A stretch of DNA of 18,602 nt from positions 1-18,602 of the forward strand of contig OMQY01000168.1 of NCBI GenBank assembly GCA_900313405.1, read 5' to 3'. This stretch comes from an uncultured Eubacteriales bacterium (GTDB lineage Bacteria; Bacillota_A; Clostridia; Saccharofermentanales; Saccharofermentanaceae). This document shows positions 16,455 to 18,602 of the stretch, piece after piece. The first letter of the stretch is position 1, and every line of letters begins with the position of its first letter. A program made the translations under genes and the position numbers. The notes under the pieces were generated by a model, which saw nothing but the letters and a program-made list of their open reading frames with translations, was not told the origin of the DNA and searched no databases.

Positions 16455-16862
16455 ATGTACAGAATGATCCTTGCGGATGAAGGAGCTTCAGCTGATGTAA
16501 CAAGCTATATCATGACCATCGGTATGCTGTTGCTGTTCTTTGTGGTTTTCTGGTTTATACTCATCAGACCCCAGAGGAAACGCGAGAAGGAGCTTCGTAA
16601 GCAGCTCGAGACTATGAGAGTCGGAGATAAGATCCTGACTATCGGCGGACTTGTCGGTGTTGTTGCTAATATCAAGGATGATGAGATCACTATCTACACA
16701 TCTGCTGCCAATACTCCGGTTACATATCAGAAGGCTGCCATCCAGAGCATAGTACCTCGTAACGCCGAGCAGGCTGCCCCTGTCGGAAGACCTGCCAAGA
16801 AGGCAAAGGCTGAGAAGGAAGTTGAAGAGACCGCTTCCGATAAGGCAGAAGACGAGGAGTGA
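16455..16862 (+). CDS. yajC: Sec translocase accessory subunit YajC
   Basis: Small membrane protein that associates with SecDF and the SecYEG channel. One membrane helix (about 19-37, IMTIGMLLLFFVVFWFIL) is followed directly by the family signature IRPQRKREKE and then the small cytosolic domain MRVGDKILTIGGLVGVVANI. The last 35 residues are a Lys/Ala/Glu-rich tail. GGAGGA (16441-16446) with 8-base spacing supports the start. In many bacteria yajC follows queA and tgt; here those genes lie on the opposite strand, with dapA and dapB in between. A TATAAT at 16409-16414 in the gap before it has no fitting -35, so read-through from dapAB is the simpler view. Confidence 0.95.
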   Translation: MYRMILADEGASADVTSYIMTIGMLLLFFVVFWFILIRPQRKREKELRKQLETMRVGDKILTIGGLVGVVANIKDDEITIYTSAANTPVTYQKAAIQSIVPRNAEQAAPVGRPAKKAKAEKEVEETASDKAEDEE

Positions 16863-16880
16863 TCCCGTATTAACGAGATC

Positions 16881-16896
16881 GAAGGTCGAGACCTTT
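16881..16896 (+). other. small hairpin after yajC
   Basis: GAAGGT-CGAG-ACCTTT: a 6-base stem (one G-T pair) closed by a tetraloop, 18 bases after the yajC stop. No run of T follows, so it may protect the 3' end of the mRNA instead of ending transcription. Confidence 0.45.
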
Positions 16897-16898
16897 GT

Positions 16899-16932
16899 AA
16901 GTCCCTTCCCGTATAATATCGAGAAGGGACTT
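16899..16932 (+). terminator. possible weak terminator or attenuator between yajC and dnaG
   Basis: A perfect 10-base stem, AAGTCCCTTC (16899-16908) with GAAGGGACTT (16923-16932), around a 14-base loop. Only TTT (16931-16933) ends the stem, so termination would be partial. The loop contains a perfect -10 hexamer (16912-16917). Confidence 0.5.
16912..16917 (+). promoter_or_regulatory. -10 box for dnaG inside the hairpin loop
   Basis: TATAAT, with transcription expected to start near 16924 in the right arm of the hairpin, 28 bases before the dnaG ATG. The -35 is weak (GAGACC at 16888-16893 with an 18-base spacer, 3 of 6 matches). Confidence 0.35.
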
Positions 16933-16951
16933 TGATTATAGGAGAGACGTT

Positions 16952-18602
16952 ATGGGAATGATACCGGACAGCGTGATCGAAGAGATCTTGTCTAAGGCCG
17001 ATATTGAGTCGGTCGTTGGCAGGTATGTGTCCTTTACCAAGAGGACAGGTCAGAACCTGTTCGGTGTCTGTCCTTTCCATTCCGAGAAGACTCCGTCATT
17101 TTCCGTATCGCCCAACAAAGGTATATATCATTGTTTCGGCTGCGGTAAGGGCGGTAATGCGATAAGCTTCATAAGGGAGATCGAGCACCTCAGCTATCCC
17201 GAGGCAGTGAGATTCCTCGGTAAACAGTATGGTGTAGAGGTCCCCGATACTTCCGGCGGCTATAACGATGACAATATACGTCAGCGTAAGGAAAGAGTCC
17301 GCGCTCTGCTCAATGAAGCAGGTAAGTTCTATTTTGCCTGCCTGAACGACAAGGCCGGTAAGGCAGGAAGAGATTATGCTGCCAAGCGTCAGCTGCAACC
17401 TGATACGATCCGTAAATTCGGCATCGGATATGCGCCCGAGGGGTGGGATATCCTGGCTGAACACTTGAGAAGCAAAGGCTATACCGATGACGAGATGAAG
17501 GATTCCGGACTGTTTACGGTATCCCGTAAGACAGGCAAGCTTATCGATCTGTTCAGAGGCCGTCTTGTGTTTCCGATATTTGATGCATTCGGAAGCATAA
17601 TCGCTTTTGGCGGAAGAACGTTGGGAGACGATCTGCCCAAATATGTAAATTCACCGGATTCTCTTGTATATAAGAAGCAGGAACATCTCTACGGACTTAA
17701 TGTGGCCAAGAAGAGTAAGACCGGGAAACTCATAATCGTTGAAGGCTATATGGATGCTATTGCAATGCATCAGGCAGGAGTCGATAATGCCGTAGCTTCA
17801 CTGGGAACGGCGTTTACTGAAGCTCAGATAAGACTGGCTTCAAAGTATGCCGATGAGATAGTCTTCTTTTTCGATGCTGATAAGGCAGGACAGAATGCGG
17901 CTGTCAGAGCCATCAGGATGATGCTCCGTTATCTGAAGAAGATGACAGGGCTTAAAGTAAGGATCAAGATCGCATGCGTTCCGGATAATAAGGATCCGGA
18001 TGAATATATACGCAATAACGGCCGGGAGAAGTTCGCGGAGGTCGTAAGAAGGGCGAAGGATGTAGACGATTATCTGGCTGACAGAGCCTATAACGACAAT
18101 TATTCCGATGACACGGGGCTGGATCTTCATAAATACCAGGATGACATCATTATGTACGGATCCTGGATCTACGATGATATCAAGCGGGAGAAGATGGCTG
18201 CTTCGTCTGCCGTGTATCTCGGCGTTAACTATATGACTGTATTGAACAGGATGAAGGATGCCGAGATAGCAGCCGCCAAAGAACAGGCGATGGCGGATGA
18301 ACGCGACAGAAGACGCAATATGCAGGCCGATATCTCAGACAGGATGAATTATGATAACTCCGTATCGACGGAAGAGCCCGTTAAGGAAAATGCCGGTGAT
18401 GAAGGACGCGGTAATAACGCTGATGCCGGACCGGCAGCCGTTCCTTCAGGACCTGAGAAGACAGGGAATACGGGAAGGAAGCGTGCTCCGGACCTGGCTT
18501 ATGTACAGGAACTTCGTGTATTCGTATACGCCGTAAGGCTTAAAGCGGCCTTGCTCGACGGTCAGACCGTGTCAAAAGAAGATGTGATACGGCCTTCTGA
18601 TT
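16952..18602 (+). CDS. dnaG: DNA primase, 3' end outside window
   Basis: Makes the RNA primers for DNA replication at the fork. The frame is open from ATG 16952 to the last base (550 full codons), so the C-terminus is missing. The N-terminal CHC2 zinc site is complete: Cys40 and His43 (CPFH), Cys61 and Cys64 (CFGC), with SEKTPSFSV between. The TOPRIM catalytic centre follows: Glu264 in VEGYMDAIAM, Asp308 and Asp310 in FFFDADKAGQ. GRLVFPIFDAFG and FGGRTLG mark the RNA polymerase domain. Around residues 455-515 the chain becomes charged and Gly/Pro-rich, a linker before the helicase-binding domain, only the start of which is seen. AGGAG (16940-16944) lies 7 bases before the start. In many Bacillota rpoD follows dnaG, but that lies beyond the window. 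Confidence 0.97.
   Translation, partial: MGMIPDSVIEEILSKADIESVVGRYVSFTKRTGQNLFGVCPFHSEKTPSFSVSPNKGIYHCFGCGKGGNAISFIREIEHLSYPEAVRFLGKQYGVEVPDTSGGYNDDNIRQRKERVRALLNEAGKFYFACLNDKAGKAGRDYAAKRQLQPDTIRKFGIGYAPEGWDILAEHLRSKGYTDDEMKDSGLFTVSRKTGKLIDLFRGRLVFPIFDAFGSIIAFGGRTLGDDLPKYVNSPDSLVYKKQEHLYGLNVAKKSKTGKLIIVEGYMDAIAMHQAGVDNAVASLGTAFTEAQIRLASKYADEIVFFFDADKAGQNAAVRAIRMMLRYLKKMTGLKVRIKIACVPDNKDPDEYIRNNGREKFAEVVRRAKDVDDYLADRAYNDNYSDDTGLDLHKYQDDIIMYGSWIYDDIKREKMAASSAVYLGVNYMTVLNRMKDAEIAAAKEQAMADERDRRRNMQADISDRMNYDNSVSTEEPVKENAGDEGRGNNADAGPAAVPSGPEKTGNTGRKRAPDLAYVQELRVFVYAVRLKAALLDGQTVSKEDVIRPSD

Overview
The window reads as a chromosomal housekeeping segment from an anaerobic Bacillota, most likely class Clostridia. 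The evidence is the comM-dprA-topA-trmFO gene order, the folate-dependent tRNA methyltransferase TrmFO instead of TrmA, strong AGGAGG ribosome binding sites, GTG and TTG starts, and Thr-Pro-rich linkers in a surface protein. Genus cannot be decided by eye. There is no insertion sequence, phage gene, CRISPR array, rRNA or recognisable tRNA, and no gene-free stretch longer than about 170 bases.

Layout. (1) 1-2299, plus strand: the tail of an HdeD-like membrane protein, a serine O-acetyltransferase, and a membrane-anchored Thr/Pro-linker protein of unknown function. (2) 2305-3396, minus strand: ychF, ending 5 bases from its convergent neighbour. (3) 3397-3573: a divergent control region with five tandem 10-bp repeats enclosed by a perfect 12-bp inverted repeat. 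(4) 3574-12348, plus strand: comM (YifB-type ATPase), dprA, topA, trmFO, a DUF624-like six-helix membrane protein, a membrane-anchored PP2C phosphatase, and a short protein that I read as a degenerate, metal-site-less PP2C. topA has its own consensus promoter inside the end of dprA; from topA to the PP2C gene the reading frames overlap. (5) 12355-14544, minus strand: the queuosine genes queA then tgt. (6) 14732-18602, plus strand: dapA and dapB (lysine/diaminopimelate), yajC (Sec accessory subunit), and the first 550 codons of dnaG (primase), which runs off the window.

How they fit together. Most genes are core functions: cysteine synthesis, transformation and DNA processing (comM, dprA), supercoiling (topA), tRNA modification (trmFO, queA, tgt), cell-wall and lysine precursor synthesis (dapA, dapB), secretion (yajC) and replication (dnaG). 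The parts least like textbook biology are the signalling-type trio behind trmFO (membrane protein, active PP2C, pseudo-PP2C), the repeat array in front of comM, a queA promoter whose -10 box sits so close to the start codon that the mRNA would be leaderless, and two convergent gene junctions where both stop codons lie in one small palindrome. All functional statements rest on reading motifs by eye; no database search was possible.
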